Shown piece by piece: positions 8,746-17,897 of a DNA stretch of 64,000 bases. The notes below the pieces were generated by a model that saw only the letters and a program-made list of their open reading frames with translations, searched no databases and had not been told where the DNA came from. This DNA comes from an uncultured Lachnospiraceae bacterium (GTDB lineage: Bacteria; Bacillota; Clostridia; Lachnospirales; Lachnospiraceae), in the NCBI GenBank assembly GCA_934408585.1, contig CAKRVA010000003.1:124001-188000 (forward strand). Reading direction: 5' to 3'. A program made the translations under genes and the position numbers. Position 1 is the stretch's first letter, and each line of letters starts with the position of its first letter.

Positions 8746-9222
8746 CTACTGTTTCTGATCCATATACTTAGAAAGATTCCCGTCAATATTGCTCATGTTT
8801 TTGTAATAGTTTTGCGCCACACTTACAGAACGTTTTCCTTTCTGCAACTCTCTTCTGCTTTGCAGAATAGCCTGTTCCATTGCCTTACGGTTTCGTTCTT
8901 CAAGTGTCTGTATTGACACACTTTTTTCTGTGATACTGCTAATAAGCTGTTTCATCTGAAGTATTTCCTGAGCATACACCTCTCTGTTTTCCTTCAGTTC
9001 ATCGCCAACACGCTGATATAGTATTTCAAATCCTTCGTCCAGTTTGTTCAGATTTTCAATGCATACATCCTTATCATTTACATAATTATCAAATTTTTCA
9101 TAATCAAGAGGTGTCACCTCCAATAATTCTTTCTGATAATTACTGATTCGAAGGATTTCATCCAAAATCTTATCTTTTTTCTGAAGACTGTCCCGCAATG
9201 TTGAAATATATTGTTTGTTCAT
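8746..9222 (-). CDS. FliT/FlgN-like small coiled-coil flagellar protein
   Basis: This 158-residue protein has no confident family signature by eye. It is strongly charged and helical, with heptad-like stretches (about residues 1-60 and 75-125), as in export chaperones of the FliT/FlgN type. It starts 18 bp after fliS with a CGGAGG site and is the last gene of the flaG-fliD-fliS operon, the position occupied by fliT in many genomes. FliT is the chaperone of the cap protein FliD (known). Assignment as a FliT equivalent rests on position, size and composition only. Confidence 0.6.
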   Translation of the reverse strand: MNKQYISTLRDSLQKKDKILDEILRISNYQKELLEVTPLDYEKFDNYVNDKDVCIENLNKLDEGFEILYQRVGDELKENREVYAQEILQMKQLISSITEKSVSIQTLEERNRKAMEQAILQSRRELQKGKRSVSVAQNYYKNMSNIDGNLSKYMDQKQ

Positions 9223-9240
9223 ACGATATCTTTCCTCCGA

Positions 9241-9612
9241 TTAGTGTGCAAGCCGCATAACTTCTTTCCACGTATCACGCATTGCACGGAGATGTGTATT
9301 AACCTCTTCAAGTATTGCCTGGTCCTTACTCATATTAGCCTCTACAAGTCTTCTTGCCAAATAGCTGTACACTCTTTCGAAATCCTCCGCAACTTTATAC
9401 TTCATATCAAGAGTCATTCTAAGATAATCAATGATTTTTTCTGTTTTTACAATATTATGATGTGCCTTTTCAACATCCTTATTTTCAATTGCACTAATTG
9501 CGATATTGCAAAACTTGATAGCACCCTCATAAAGCATCAGTGTCAGCTCTGCCGGTGACGCTGTCATAATTTTATTGTTCTGATATTGTGCATATGCTCC
9601 TGGTAATGCCAT
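9241..9612 (-). CDS. fliS: flagellin export chaperone FliS
   Basis: This 123-residue protein begins MALPGAYAQYQNN and has ASPAELTLMLYEGAIKF at about residues 18-34, the signature of FliS. FliS is a four-helix bundle that holds the disordered C terminus of unpolymerised flagellin and, in Bacillus, also takes part in FliW-linked homeostasis. It sits directly after fliD (21 bp) as is usual. Length is normal. Confidence 0.95.
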   Translation of the reverse strand: MALPGAYAQYQNNKIMTASPAELTLMLYEGAIKFCNIAISAIENKDVEKAHHNIVKTEKIIDYLRMTLDMKYKVAEDFERVYSYLARRLVEANMSKDQAILEEVNTHLRAMRDTWKEVMRLAH

Positions 9613-9633
9613 AATGATATCCTTCCTTTTTTA

Positions 9634-11133
9634 TTAATTTCCCAGCAATCCTGATATTGCACTGGCATTTGACTGCATCTTTGCCATTGCCGTTTCCATC
9701 TTGGCAAATTTGGAATACCACTTATCCTCGTAGTCCTGTAAATCCTGTTCCATTTCCTTAATCTTTTTCTCGTAGTTACTATATTCTGACTTCATCTTCA
9801 GGTCTTCATAGATAACGCCATAAGATTTTGTATCCTTAACGCTTGCCATAAATTCCGAAGTTTTAGCATACAAATTCTTGGAGAGCTGACTAAAGAACTT
9901 CATTACCTTATCCGGATCACTTGCAATCATAGCCTGCAAGGTGTTTGCTTCACTGGCATATGCCTCATCATCCGCATCACCCTTAATATGGTATGCATTC
10001 TTTTCATTATCAGCAGCATCGAAATATCCCTGTGTCTCAATTCCAAAGTCAAACAGGTACATCATTTTTCCATCAACTTCCACACCACCTGCCATAATCT
10101 GTTTGAATGCAGAAGAAATGGTACTTAATGTAGAATCCTTGCGCAAAATTGCATCTTTAATTTTATTTTCGTATTTTTCAGCCTCTGTTTCAGATAATTT
10201 ATCCTTTTCTTCATCGGTTAAGGGTTCATATCCTTTTGCTGATTCTGCATTGTATAATTTGTCCATCTGGTTAATCAATTCACTATATTCATTAATGAAT
10301 TTCTTAACCATATCATAAATACCGCTGGTATCTGTCTGAGTCGTCAATGCAATTTCTCTGTCACCGGTTTCTGCATTACATGTAATTGTAAGTCCATTTA
10401 CCTCAAAAGTGTTTTGATTGGATTCAAACTTAGCATTGTTGAGCCAGATAATTGCATCCTGACCGTCCACCTTAGTTGCATTGGGTCCTGCAAGTCCTAA
10501 CTTTTCTAATGCATTATTGCCTGCATCATCAGACGCACTAAAGGAAAAGTCTGAAGCCGCACCACTATCCATTGCGCCAATGAAAAACCGCTGTGTAGAA
10601 GAATCAAAATTCACTTTTACTCCGGAAGACGCCAACTTTTCTGTCAGCTTTCCAATCGTCATATTTTCATCAACTGTAATTGTGGTTGTTTTATTTCCAA
10701 CCTTAATGTCAAATGTACTTCCAGCTTCAATTCCAAGTTCTGTAAGCAATGTGCCCGAAGTATACTTTTTTCCATCCTCAGCATTAGCATTGATTTCTGC
10801 ACCTGTCAGATAACCGGATTTTGCCAATTGTTCTACCCGAAGTGTCTGTACCGTATTCATGGCATTATCACTTGTAATAACCTCTGCCACGCTGCTGTCA
10901 GATACTTTTGTTGTCTTTTTTTGAAAAGAAGATTCAAATCTCAGGTTGGCAAGTGTTCCATTATACAGTTTCTTAACTTTATCATTTAATTCTTTCCATG
11001 CATCCTGCTTCCACTGCAGCTTTGTCTGTTCCTTTTTCTTGTCATCAACCTTGGTCTGACGTACTTCCACAAGCTGCTGGATAATGCTTTCTGTATCCAT
11101 ACCGGACATCATACCGGTTACTCTCATTGCCAT
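9634..11133 (-). CDS. fliD: flagellar filament cap protein FliD (HAP2)
   Basis: This 499-residue protein starts MAMRVTGMMSGMDTESIIQQL, a typical FliD N terminus, and ends in a coiled coil with 'MEQDLQDYEDKWYSKFAKMETAMAKMQ', the FliD C-terminal signature. The middle (about 90-400) is the variable exposed leg and head region. FliD forms the pentameric cap that directs flagellin folding at the filament tip. The ATG follows AGGAGG and lies 13 bp after flaG, with fliS downstream. Confidence 0.96.
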   Translation of the reverse strand: MAMRVTGMMSGMDTESIIQQLVEVRQTKVDDKKKEQTKLQWKQDAWKELNDKVKKLYNGTLANLRFESSFQKKTTKVSDSSVAEVITSDNAMNTVQTLRVEQLAKSGYLTGAEINANAEDGKKYTSGTLLTELGIEAGSTFDIKVGNKTTTITVDENMTIGKLTEKLASSGVKVNFDSSTQRFFIGAMDSGAASDFSFSASDDAGNNALEKLGLAGPNATKVDGQDAIIWLNNAKFESNQNTFEVNGLTITCNAETGDREIALTTQTDTSGIYDMVKKFINEYSELINQMDKLYNAESAKGYEPLTDEEKDKLSETEAEKYENKIKDAILRKDSTLSTISSAFKQIMAGGVEVDGKMMYLFDFGIETQGYFDAADNEKNAYHIKGDADDEAYASEANTLQAMIASDPDKVMKFFSQLSKNLYAKTSEFMASVKDTKSYGVIYEDLKMKSEYSNYEKKIKEMEQDLQDYEDKWYSKFAKMETAMAKMQSNASAISGLLGN

Positions 11134-11146
11134 AGTCGTTTACCTC

Positions 11147-11584
11147 CTATCGTTTCTCATCTACAAGGATACCGGCCAGTTCCCATGCTTTAGCAATCAT
11201 ATCAAGGGTTTTTTCAGGTGGAAGTTCCTTAATCACTTCCTTAGTGTCCTTATCCACGATTTTAATGGTTACGCGGTTAGTTCCCTCATGAATACCAAAG
11301 ACAGCCTCTGAATGAGACATATTTTTATTCAGCTGTTCTACTGCTTTCTTAATCTGTTCATTATTTGTTTTCTGCTGTTCATTAAAGCTCTGGCTTCCGG
11401 AATCGGACCCCTGACTGTCTTTTCCTTCTACTTCTTTAATTTTTGCAGTTGTAGGATCAAACGTTGTTGTCTGTTCTACGGTTGCAGCAACATCCATGTT
11501 CTCTGCAGTTTTCTGTACAGGCTTTGCCTGCTGTGTGTTCTGTGCCTGATACGTCATAGCACTACTTAATGGCTCAATCGTCAT
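11147..11584 (-). CDS. flaG: FlaG family flagellar protein
   Basis: The C-terminal 70 residues (AVEQLNKNMSHSEAVFGIHE ... ELPPEKTLDMIAKAWELAG) are the FlaG domain, whose members influence filament length. The N-terminal half is Gln/Thr-rich and probably unstructured. The frame extends to 11614, but the ATG at 11584 (MTIEPLSS) has a GGAGGTGA ribosome site at the right distance, so the 145-residue form is chosen. It is the first gene of the flaG-fliD-fliS-fliT-like operon and has a SigD-like promoter about 80 bp upstream. Confidence 0.9.
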   Translation of the reverse strand: MTIEPLSSAMTYQAQNTQQAKPVQKTAENMDVAATVEQTTTFDPTTAKIKEVEGKDSQGSDSGSQSFNEQQKTNNEQIKKAVEQLNKNMSHSEAVFGIHEGTNRVTIKIVDKDTKEVIKELPPEKTLDMIAKAWELAGILVDEKR

Positions 11585-11660
11585 TCTACTCACCTCCGTG
11601 TGTTCTAAAAACAATCTGTATTATGTAAAAATATCGAGTCTAAACGTTTTCTTTTAGTTT

Positions 11661-11687
11661 ATATCGGTCAAAGTTTTAAAAACTTAA
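11661..11687 (-). promoter_or_regulatory. SigD-like promoter of flaG operon
   Basis: On the minus strand TTAA, 15 bases, ACCGATAT: one mismatch in the -35 box and one in the -10 box compared with TAAA-N15-GCCGATAT. It is placed about 75 bp before the flaG ATG, just outside the large palindrome. Confidence 0.75.
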
Positions 11688-11695
11688 CCCCGTTC

Positions 11696-12028
11696 TCATA
11701 TTTTTCTGTAAAGATTCTGATGCCAAAGATGCAACACACCTATACGGTATCATTGCAGAGGATTTTTTCTGAATTGTGCCTATGCGAAGGCATTTAGAAG
11801 TGCTTATCATTTCATAGTTTTCAGCAATTTTCGTACACGGATGTACGAAAAAGGTGATATTGAGCCTGGACGGCGAATTATCACCGGTTGCGTTCCCATA
11901 TACTACCACATATCATTGAAATGATTAGCACTTCTTGATGCCATAGAATCCGCACATTCAGGAAAAATCCTCCGCTATATACCGTTTAAGGTTGTGCATC
12001 TTTGCCATCAAAATCTGCAAAAAATATG
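11696..12028. repeat. large imperfect palindrome (~333 bp) between csrA and flaG
   Basis: The left arm (11696-11817) pairs with the right arm (11905-12028) almost throughout. Examples are CCAAAGATGCA against TGCATCTTTGCC, GAGGATTTTT against AAAAATCCTC, and AGAAGTGCT against AGCACTTCT, joined by small bulges. The middle holds two smaller hairpins (CGTAC...GTACG near 11832, GGTGATA...TATCACC near 11853-11884). No supported gene lies here; a 77-codon frame across it is judged an artefact. This accounts for the gap 11585-12062 together with the SigD promoter and csrA terminator. Possible identities are a mobile MITE-like repeat or a structured RNA. Confidence 0.75.
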
Positions 12029-12051
12029 GAGGCTGTTTTCACAACCTCCAT
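12019..12051 (-). terminator. terminator of flgM-to-csrA operon
   Basis: Minus strand stem ATGGAGGTTGT/ACAGCCTCCAT (11 bp, one G-T pair) with a GAAA loop, followed by ATTTTTTG. It lies 11 bases after the csrA stop and touches the edge of the large palindrome. Confidence 0.85.
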
Positions 12052-12062
12052 GTCGCTTCACA

Positions 12063-12281
12063 TTATCCGAGCAAATTCTTCAAAGCTTCCATACCATCAA
12101 TATTGGTTGCTTCTTTATTTGCTTCCTGAATCTGTACATATACTTCTTTCCGATAAACAGGAACTTCCTTCGGTGCACTAATGCCAAGCTTTACCTGCTC
12201 ACCTTTGATTTCAAGAATGGTTACTTCGATGTTATTGTTAATTACAAGGGCTTCGCCTTTTTTTCTCGATAAAGCTAACAT
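12063..12281 (-). CDS. csrA: carbon storage regulator CsrA
   Basis: This 72-residue protein has MLALSRKKGEAL at the start, EVTILEI and VKLGISAPKEV in the middle, and the RNA-binding Arg44, all CsrA hallmarks. CsrA dimers bind GGA motifs in mRNA leaders and block translation; in Bacillus the main target is flagellin mRNA. It begins immediately after the fliW stop codon, so translation of the two is coupled. This is the last gene of the flgM-led operon, ending in a terminator. Confidence 0.96.
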   Translation of the reverse strand: MLALSRKKGEALVINNNIEVTILEIKGEQVKLGISAPKEVPVYRKEVYVQIQEANKEATNIDGMEALKNLLG

Positions 12282-12740
12282 TTATTCACCTGCTTTCTTT
12301 TTATTATCTAAAATTTCATAAATCGGGAAGCGAACCTGATACTCTTCACCCTCCACAATTACCTGACATGCTTTCTTGGTTGCCGCATTAATTACAATTG
12401 GTCCACACAGATTCACACTCATTTGTTTTATATCTTTCGGAACGGTAACTGTTACAAGTACAAGCAATTCCTCCGGAATGATTTCACCAATAGATTTTAA
12501 CAGTTCGTCATCTACCATTGGGTTGTAATCTTCCTTTACCAGCAACGGGTCCATAACCGGCATTGCAAAAGCAGCTTCCTGCATAGATTGCAGCCAGTGA
12601 ATTCCACCAACCCCTTTTTCTTCGTCATGAATCAAAGCAAAATCAGTCAGCTCCGGAAATCCGATAATGCCCGCCGGGAAATGGATAACCTTGTCATCTG
12701 CAATTGTGATTTCTCCGAAATTCTTCGTTGTAATGTTCAT
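12282..12740 (-). CDS. fliW: flagellar assembly factor FliW
   Basis: This protein of 152 residues contains VIHFPAGIIGFPE (about 17-29) and DPLLVKEDYNP, characteristic of FliW. FliW binds either flagellin or CsrA: when flagellin accumulates in the cell FliW is titrated, and CsrA is freed to shut off flagellin translation (known in Bacillus). The frame opens at 12761, but the ATG at 12740 (MNITTKNFG) has a GGGAGAGG ribosome site and fits the family start. It lies between flgL and csrA, the classic arrangement. Confidence 0.95.
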   Translation of the reverse strand: MNITTKNFGEITIADDKVIHFPAGIIGFPELTDFALIHDEEKGVGGIHWLQSMQEAAFAMPVMDPLLVKEDYNPMVDDELLKSIGEIIPEELLVLVTVTVPKDIKQMSVNLCGPIVINAATKKACQVIVEGEEYQVRFPIYEILDNKKKAGE

Positions 12741-12773
12741 AGCCTCTCCCATCTGCGCCATGCGCGTTTTATT

Positions 12774-14348
12774 TTATATATAGTTCATTAATGATGTCTG
12801 CATAATCTTACCTGTTGCCATCAGTGCAGCATTATAGGTAAGTTCTGTACTGGTCAGTTTTACTGCCACATCTGCAATATCCGCATCCTCATTTGTGGAT
12901 TGTAACGTTTTGAAGGTAGTCTGCTGGTCCATCAGACGATTACTAATCAAATCCAGTCTGGAAAGTCTTGTTCCATTGTCTGTAATTGCCACATTGGTAT
13001 CATCCAGATAGCCCTGCGTGGATGAAATGGTGCTTTCAAATAATCCATGCATTTTCTGGCGAATGTAATTATATGCCTTATCTGCCGCCTCATATTTCAG
13101 TTGAACCTCATTGTATTCCGGCGTTCCTTCTTCCATATTCTTGCGAAGATTATCCAAATCGCTACGCGTTGCCTCAATCGCAGTCAATTCTTTTAAGGCA
13201 TTTTCCAAATCGTCCACATCTCTGGTAAGACGGTGACTGAACACTTCGTCTGCTGTTGTGTTTACCTGAATCTTCTGATTGTAACCCACATCATATTCAA
13301 TGACCTGCTGTTCTTTCTTGTTTTGCAGATATTCCTGATTGTATTCGATTTTCTTTGGCGTTCCATCCTGCATGGTTGTTCCCTCACATGCAAAGTAATG
13401 TTCAGGTCTCAAATCACCAACCTGCCAGTTCTTCTTTGTATAGGAAACACGGATTTCCGTATCGCTGCCATCAATACCGCTTGTCTGATTATTCAGGTCC
13501 TCATACGCTGCATCTGAAAAAAGCAGTTCACCTGTTTCCGGAACAAAAATCACTTTGTTTTCCTTAGGATCACTCAGATTGGCATCCTGAATCATCTTAT
13601 ACGGATCCGGATCGTGGGAGGAAGAAACCGTAGTTGCTGTAATTTGGGAATCCTCTGTGGTTTTATCCTTCTGCATCACCTGAATCGTAACCCCTGCCGT
13701 TGTATCAAGGTCGTCATAAGCAAGACGCATTCTGTGAATATCCCCATTGACCACTTCCTGTTCGGTAACATTTTTGGTGTCATAGTTGCTGGCATTCATT
13801 CCTTCCAGCTCATCAATATAAGTATAATTCAGCTTATCGAAGTCTGCCATGGTGTTCTGTTCTGTAATCACATATTCCGGTTTGGTTTCTTCGATTTCTG
13901 CTTTTGTAAATGACATTGTCGTATTGGTACGATATCCGGTAAATACATATCGTCCTGCATAATCCAGATTTCCGGTCGAATAAAACTCATCACGCAGAGA
14001 TTTCATCTGCTCTACAATAATTGCCAGGTCATCTGCTGTTAAGTCTTTATTTGCTGCCTTATTTGCCTGTTTGGACATATCGGTAAGAACTTCCGTAACC
14101 GTATTTAAGCCTTTTCCGGTTACTTCCAGCCAGCTTTCGGCATCCGGTGCGTTCTTTTCATAGTACTGTGTCAGTTCGGATACGTTGCTGCGAAGACGTA
14201 ATGCACGAATTGCAATTACCGGATCATCCGATGGTCTGGTAAGTTTTTTCTGCGTAGACATCTGTGTACTTAATTTATCCTGTAATACTTTGTTGTTGTT
14301 AATATTATACAGAGAATTGTTCTGCATAATTTTATTCGTCATTCGCAT
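12774..14348 (-). CDS. flgL: flagellar hook-associated protein 3 FlgL
   Basis: This 524-residue protein starts MRMTNKIMQNNSLYNINNNK and has the flagellin-like N helix (QKKLTRPSDDPVIAIRAL) and C helix (EDADIADVAVKLTSTELTYN). These flank a long Asp/Thr-rich central region of about 300 residues, longer than in E. coli FlgL (317). FlgL joins the hook-filament junction to flagellin. The ATG follows AGGAG; it sits 17 bp after flgK and 33 bp before fliW. Confidence 0.93.
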   Translation of the reverse strand: MRMTNKIMQNNSLYNINNNKVLQDKLSTQMSTQKKLTRPSDDPVIAIRALRLRSNVSELTQYYEKNAPDAESWLEVTGKGLNTVTEVLTDMSKQANKAANKDLTADDLAIIVEQMKSLRDEFYSTGNLDYAGRYVFTGYRTNTTMSFTKAEIEETKPEYVITEQNTMADFDKLNYTYIDELEGMNASNYDTKNVTEQEVVNGDIHRMRLAYDDLDTTAGVTIQVMQKDKTTEDSQITATTVSSSHDPDPYKMIQDANLSDPKENKVIFVPETGELLFSDAAYEDLNNQTSGIDGSDTEIRVSYTKKNWQVGDLRPEHYFACEGTTMQDGTPKKIEYNQEYLQNKKEQQVIEYDVGYNQKIQVNTTADEVFSHRLTRDVDDLENALKELTAIEATRSDLDNLRKNMEEGTPEYNEVQLKYEAADKAYNYIRQKMHGLFESTISSTQGYLDDTNVAITDNGTRLSRLDLISNRLMDQQTTFKTLQSTNEDADIADVAVKLTSTELTYNAALMATGKIMQTSLMNYI

Positions 14349-14365
14349 ATTTCTTACTCCTTTCT

Positions 14366-16234
14366 TTATACTCCAGTGTTAAGAATGAGCTGGTCGTATA
14401 TTTCGGTTAATGTCTGCACCATTTTCGATGCTAACGTAAACGAATTCTGATATTTTACAAGGCTGACGGCTTCTTCATCCTCATCAACACCGGATACGGA
14501 TGTTCTTTGGTTGTCGATTGCTGTACGAAGTCCATTATAAGTATCATAAAAAGTATTTGCATTGCTGGCATTTAATGCCACATCTGAAAGCACAAGCTCC
14601 AGCATCTGATTTGCAGAAGAGTTTCGGAAACTAAATTTTTCCTTACTTGTCAGCAATTCAATCACTTCTTTAATCTGTCCGCACTCTTCCACGCCAACCT
14701 TTTCACTTGTTCTTGTTCCAAGTAAATCCGGGTCACCGCCCATTTCATTAAGCAGTGTTGCATTGATGGTAAAGTTTCCTGCGGTAAGATTATAATATCT
14801 TCCAAATGTTGTACCGCCTGCAACGTTCTTGGGATTGATTAAATCCTCACGGGAATATTGCCTTCCGTTATGGTCCGTTCCGGTAAAGAGAATGTTTCCG
14901 GCATTGGCATCCCCTGCCTGATCATAGGCGTTTGTTCCGGCATGGAAAATTTCATTAACTTTATCTGCAAAGCCACGAATCCAGGTATTCATCTGCTGCA
15001 TATAATATGGAATTCCCTGATATGCAACTTCATCCGCTGTTTTAACTTCTTTTCCGACCTTTCCGGCATCAATTTTCGGAGAACGTTTTGGGTCATTTTT
15101 TAATACGAAAGTATACTCGTCCGGTTCTTTATAACTCCAGCTGTCATACAAATATACAGTATTTCCAATCGTAATTTCACCACCGCTGTCTGACAGCATA
15201 CATTCGGTCATATTTTTCAGCTTATCATCCGTAACCTTTACGGTAATGGTATCATTGTCAACATCAACGCCTGTAACCTTTCCGTTGAAGTTTGCTTTAT
15301 CATTTCCGTAGCAAAGTTCATACAATCCCTTTAATTTTCCATCAAGAGAGGCATTGGCAAGGCTGAATTCATTTCCGTTTTCCCACTGGATATTATACAA
15401 ACCGTCTACATCAGTCTGGTTAATCTTTTCATCACTTTTTCTTGCCACATATGACAGAGAATTGTAGTCACTTGCATCGACCAATGTCTGTCCGCCTGCA
15501 ATCTGAACAATATATCTCGTTCCACCGGTTTCTCTGGTTGGGTCATTTGTATCGGTAATTTTATGTTCGATTGTTTTAACATCTACGATTTCAGAAAGTT
15601 CATCAATCAATAACTCTCTCTGGTCACGCAGGTCATTTGCACGCGAACCGGATAATTCAATAACATTAATCTGCTTATTTAAAGTGGCAATTTTCTCTGC
15701 AATGGAATTAATCTGGTCTACGTTCTGTTTGATTTCAAGATTTACATCCTTCTGCAGCTCCTGCAGGTTTCCATACATATTATTGAAATAATCGGTAAGT
15801 GATTTTGCTGCTGCAATAAACTGTGCCTTGGAGGAAGTACTGCTGGAATTTGTCGTAACGGACTGGAGTGCTGCACTCATCTTGTCAAATACTGTTTTGA
15901 ATCCGCTCTTTCCATCATCCTTAAAGTAATCTTCTATCGTGCGCATATAATATTGTTTCATGGAATAATTTCCATATTTGGAATTGTTACTCCAATACTT
16001 TTCATCATAAAAGCTGTCACGAACACGTTCAATCGCAATCGTGTCCACACCGGCACCTGCACATCCATAAGTGGTAAAGGTGCGAAGTGCATTGCTTGCC
16101 TGCTGACTGACCTGCTGACGGCTATAACCTTGTGTCTGTGCATTTGAGATATTGTTTGCAGTTGTATTCAACGCTGCATTGGAAGCACGTAATCCGGAAC
16201 CTGCAATTGTTAATCCAAAAAACTGTGAAGGCAT
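14366..16234 (-). CDS. flgK: flagellar hook-associated protein 1 FlgK
   Basis: This 622-residue protein has the FlgK/FlgG-type N terminus (GLTIAGSGLRASNAALNTTANNISN split by the conserved ALNTTANNISN motif), a Gln/Asn-rich coiled region near 150-200 and the C-terminal 'VSLVKYQNSFTLASKMVQTL' helix. The frame opens with a GTG at 16240; the ATG at 16234 is better spaced from AAGGAG and is chosen. It forms the first ring of the hook-filament junction. A second FlgK-like gene lies directly upstream, so which one is the structural FlgK cannot be told from sequence. Confidence 0.92.
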   Translation of the reverse strand: MPSQFFGLTIAGSGLRASNAALNTTANNISNAQTQGYSRQQVSQQASNALRTFTTYGCAGAGVDTIAIERVRDSFYDEKYWSNNSKYGNYSMKQYYMRTIEDYFKDDGKSGFKTVFDKMSAALQSVTTNSSSTSSKAQFIAAAKSLTDYFNNMYGNLQELQKDVNLEIKQNVDQINSIAEKIATLNKQINVIELSGSRANDLRDQRELLIDELSEIVDVKTIEHKITDTNDPTRETGGTRYIVQIAGGQTLVDASDYNSLSYVARKSDEKINQTDVDGLYNIQWENGNEFSLANASLDGKLKGLYELCYGNDKANFNGKVTGVDVDNDTITVKVTDDKLKNMTECMLSDSGGEITIGNTVYLYDSWSYKEPDEYTFVLKNDPKRSPKIDAGKVGKEVKTADEVAYQGIPYYMQQMNTWIRGFADKVNEIFHAGTNAYDQAGDANAGNILFTGTDHNGRQYSREDLINPKNVAGGTTFGRYYNLTAGNFTINATLLNEMGGDPDLLGTRTSEKVGVEECGQIKEVIELLTSKEKFSFRNSSANQMLELVLSDVALNASNANTFYDTYNGLRTAIDNQRTSVSGVDEDEEAVSLVKYQNSFTLASKMVQTLTEIYDQLILNTGV

Positions 16235-16257
16235 CTGCACTCACTCCTTTCTATTCA

Positions 16258-17868
16258 TTATCTTCCTAAAGTAGAAATAATATGATCCAATAATTCGCTG
16301 ATAACATTGATATAACGGCTGGATGCATTAAATGCATTCTGGAACATAATCATGTTGCTCATTTCTTCATCCGAAGAAACTCCCAAAATCTGTTCTCTTG
16401 CGGCATATGTATTATCTACGGTAATCTGCTGGTTTTCACTGATTCCTTTCAATACGGAACCGGTATTTGCCACCTGGGAAACCAGATTGTTATAATAGTT
16501 CACGAAATTTGTTTTTGTTTTTACGTTCGGATTCAACGTATAATTTTCTTTGGTAAAAATCTTTTTTAAGGCATCAGCCGTTTCCTGGTCTACCTTTTTG
16601 TCATCTTTGATAAATCCTAACAACGATGGCGATTGTTTAATGGTATCGTCAATCATCAGATTACTGATTGTAAAGTCCGTTCCTGATTTTGTTCTGAAAA
16701 TCTGAATTGGTGCACTATACGGAGGAGTACTGTTGGGGTCCATCATATAATGCGTTCCCGGTGCATCTGCCTGTGCCTTTGCGGCTGCATCTGCCAGGAC
16801 CTTGTTAATTTGTGTTGCCACTTTATTAATCAACTGGTCAAATTCTGCCTGAATATTCATTACTACAGAAGGCGAAACCTCATTGTTGTACTTTGTTTCA
16901 TCCTGCAAATCTGCATAAGTTGCTCTGCGGTCACCTCTTGCGAGCAAGATTGCTTTCAGTCCGCCAATATCGGTATTCATGTCCGTAGAAACTTCTATGG
17001 ACAAATCAAATACTTTCGCTCTGGAAATATCCAGTTTTCCATCGGCGCCCTCTTTTGCAAACTGTTTCCAATATGGTGTATAGAATCCGGTTGTTTCATC
17101 CAGGTCGACTTCCATCAGATTCACACTATCTGCTTTTACGAAGTCGGTTCCTTCCACCTGAATCAAAAAGTTTCCATTTATGTCTTCCTTAAGACTGATG
17201 TTTGCCATTTTGGACAATTCATCGGTCAATTGATTTCGTTCGTCTCTTAAATCGTTTGCCTTTTCAAAACCGGCACATTCGATTTTTAGTATTTCTTCAT
17301 TTAATTCTTTAATACGCTGTCCGTATTTGTTCATCTGGTCCACTTGCTGTTTCACTTTGTAATTCATGTTATCCTGATATTCACAAAGTCCATCATAAAC
17401 AGCGCCTGCACGTGTAACAAATTCACTACAACGTTGTATAAATACGCCCTGATTTACGGAATTGGACGGGTCTTTGGCAAGCTCCTGTACGGAAGACCAT
17501 ACGTTTTCGATTGCTTCTGCAAAAGCTTCCCCTTCCAGTTCCTGAAAAAGGTCCTCTATTTCACCGATTGCATCGTAGGTTGCATCATAAAATGCACTAC
17601 GTCCTGACTCCCGGCGGTATGTTTTATCCAGGAAATAATCTCTGACCTGTTTTACCTGAGAATAGTTGACACCTAAGCCTATCTGCTGATAAGCGTTGGC
17701 AGAGTTCGTCTTTGAAATGGTATTATAAAAACGGGTACCCTGCTGCACCTGCTGCCTGGTGTACCCTGTTGTATCAATATTGGACATATTATGGGCCGTT
17801 GTATTTAACGCATTCTGTCCAGTCTGTAAACCACTGGCACCTACATATAAGCTTCCCATCAAAGACAT
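16258..17868 (-). CDS. flgK: second FlgK-like hook-associated protein
   Basis: This 536-residue protein has the same ends as FlgK: SLYVGASGLQTGQNALNTTAHN at the start in pieces (ALNTTAHNMSNIDTTGYTR) and 'MSNMIMFQNAFNASSRYINV' at the end. It is shorter and diverged in the middle from the downstream flgK, with which it shares the 'ANDLRDERNQLTDELS' segment. The ATG is preceded by AGTAGGTG. It lies between flgN and flgK in the same operon. Both proteins could build successive layers of the junction, or one could be specific to one flagellin; this is inference. Confidence 0.88.
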   Translation of the reverse strand: MSLMGSLYVGASGLQTGQNALNTTAHNMSNIDTTGYTRQQVQQGTRFYNTISKTNSANAYQQIGLGVNYSQVKQVRDYFLDKTYRRESGRSAFYDATYDAIGEIEDLFQELEGEAFAEAIENVWSSVQELAKDPSNSVNQGVFIQRCSEFVTRAGAVYDGLCEYQDNMNYKVKQQVDQMNKYGQRIKELNEEILKIECAGFEKANDLRDERNQLTDELSKMANISLKEDINGNFLIQVEGTDFVKADSVNLMEVDLDETTGFYTPYWKQFAKEGADGKLDISRAKVFDLSIEVSTDMNTDIGGLKAILLARGDRRATYADLQDETKYNNEVSPSVVMNIQAEFDQLINKVATQINKVLADAAAKAQADAPGTHYMMDPNSTPPYSAPIQIFRTKSGTDFTISNLMIDDTIKQSPSLLGFIKDDKKVDQETADALKKIFTKENYTLNPNVKTKTNFVNYYNNLVSQVANTGSVLKGISENQQITVDNTYAAREQILGVSSDEEMSNMIMFQNAFNASSRYINVISELLDHIISTLGR

Positions 17869-17897
17869 AATATCACCTACTTCATCAACAAGTTTTC

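Noticed and set aside
11676..11909. 77-codon open frame on the minus strand
   Set aside because: It lies within the large palindrome, has no ribosome site and its residues follow the hairpin arms. It is more likely a repeat-derived artefact.
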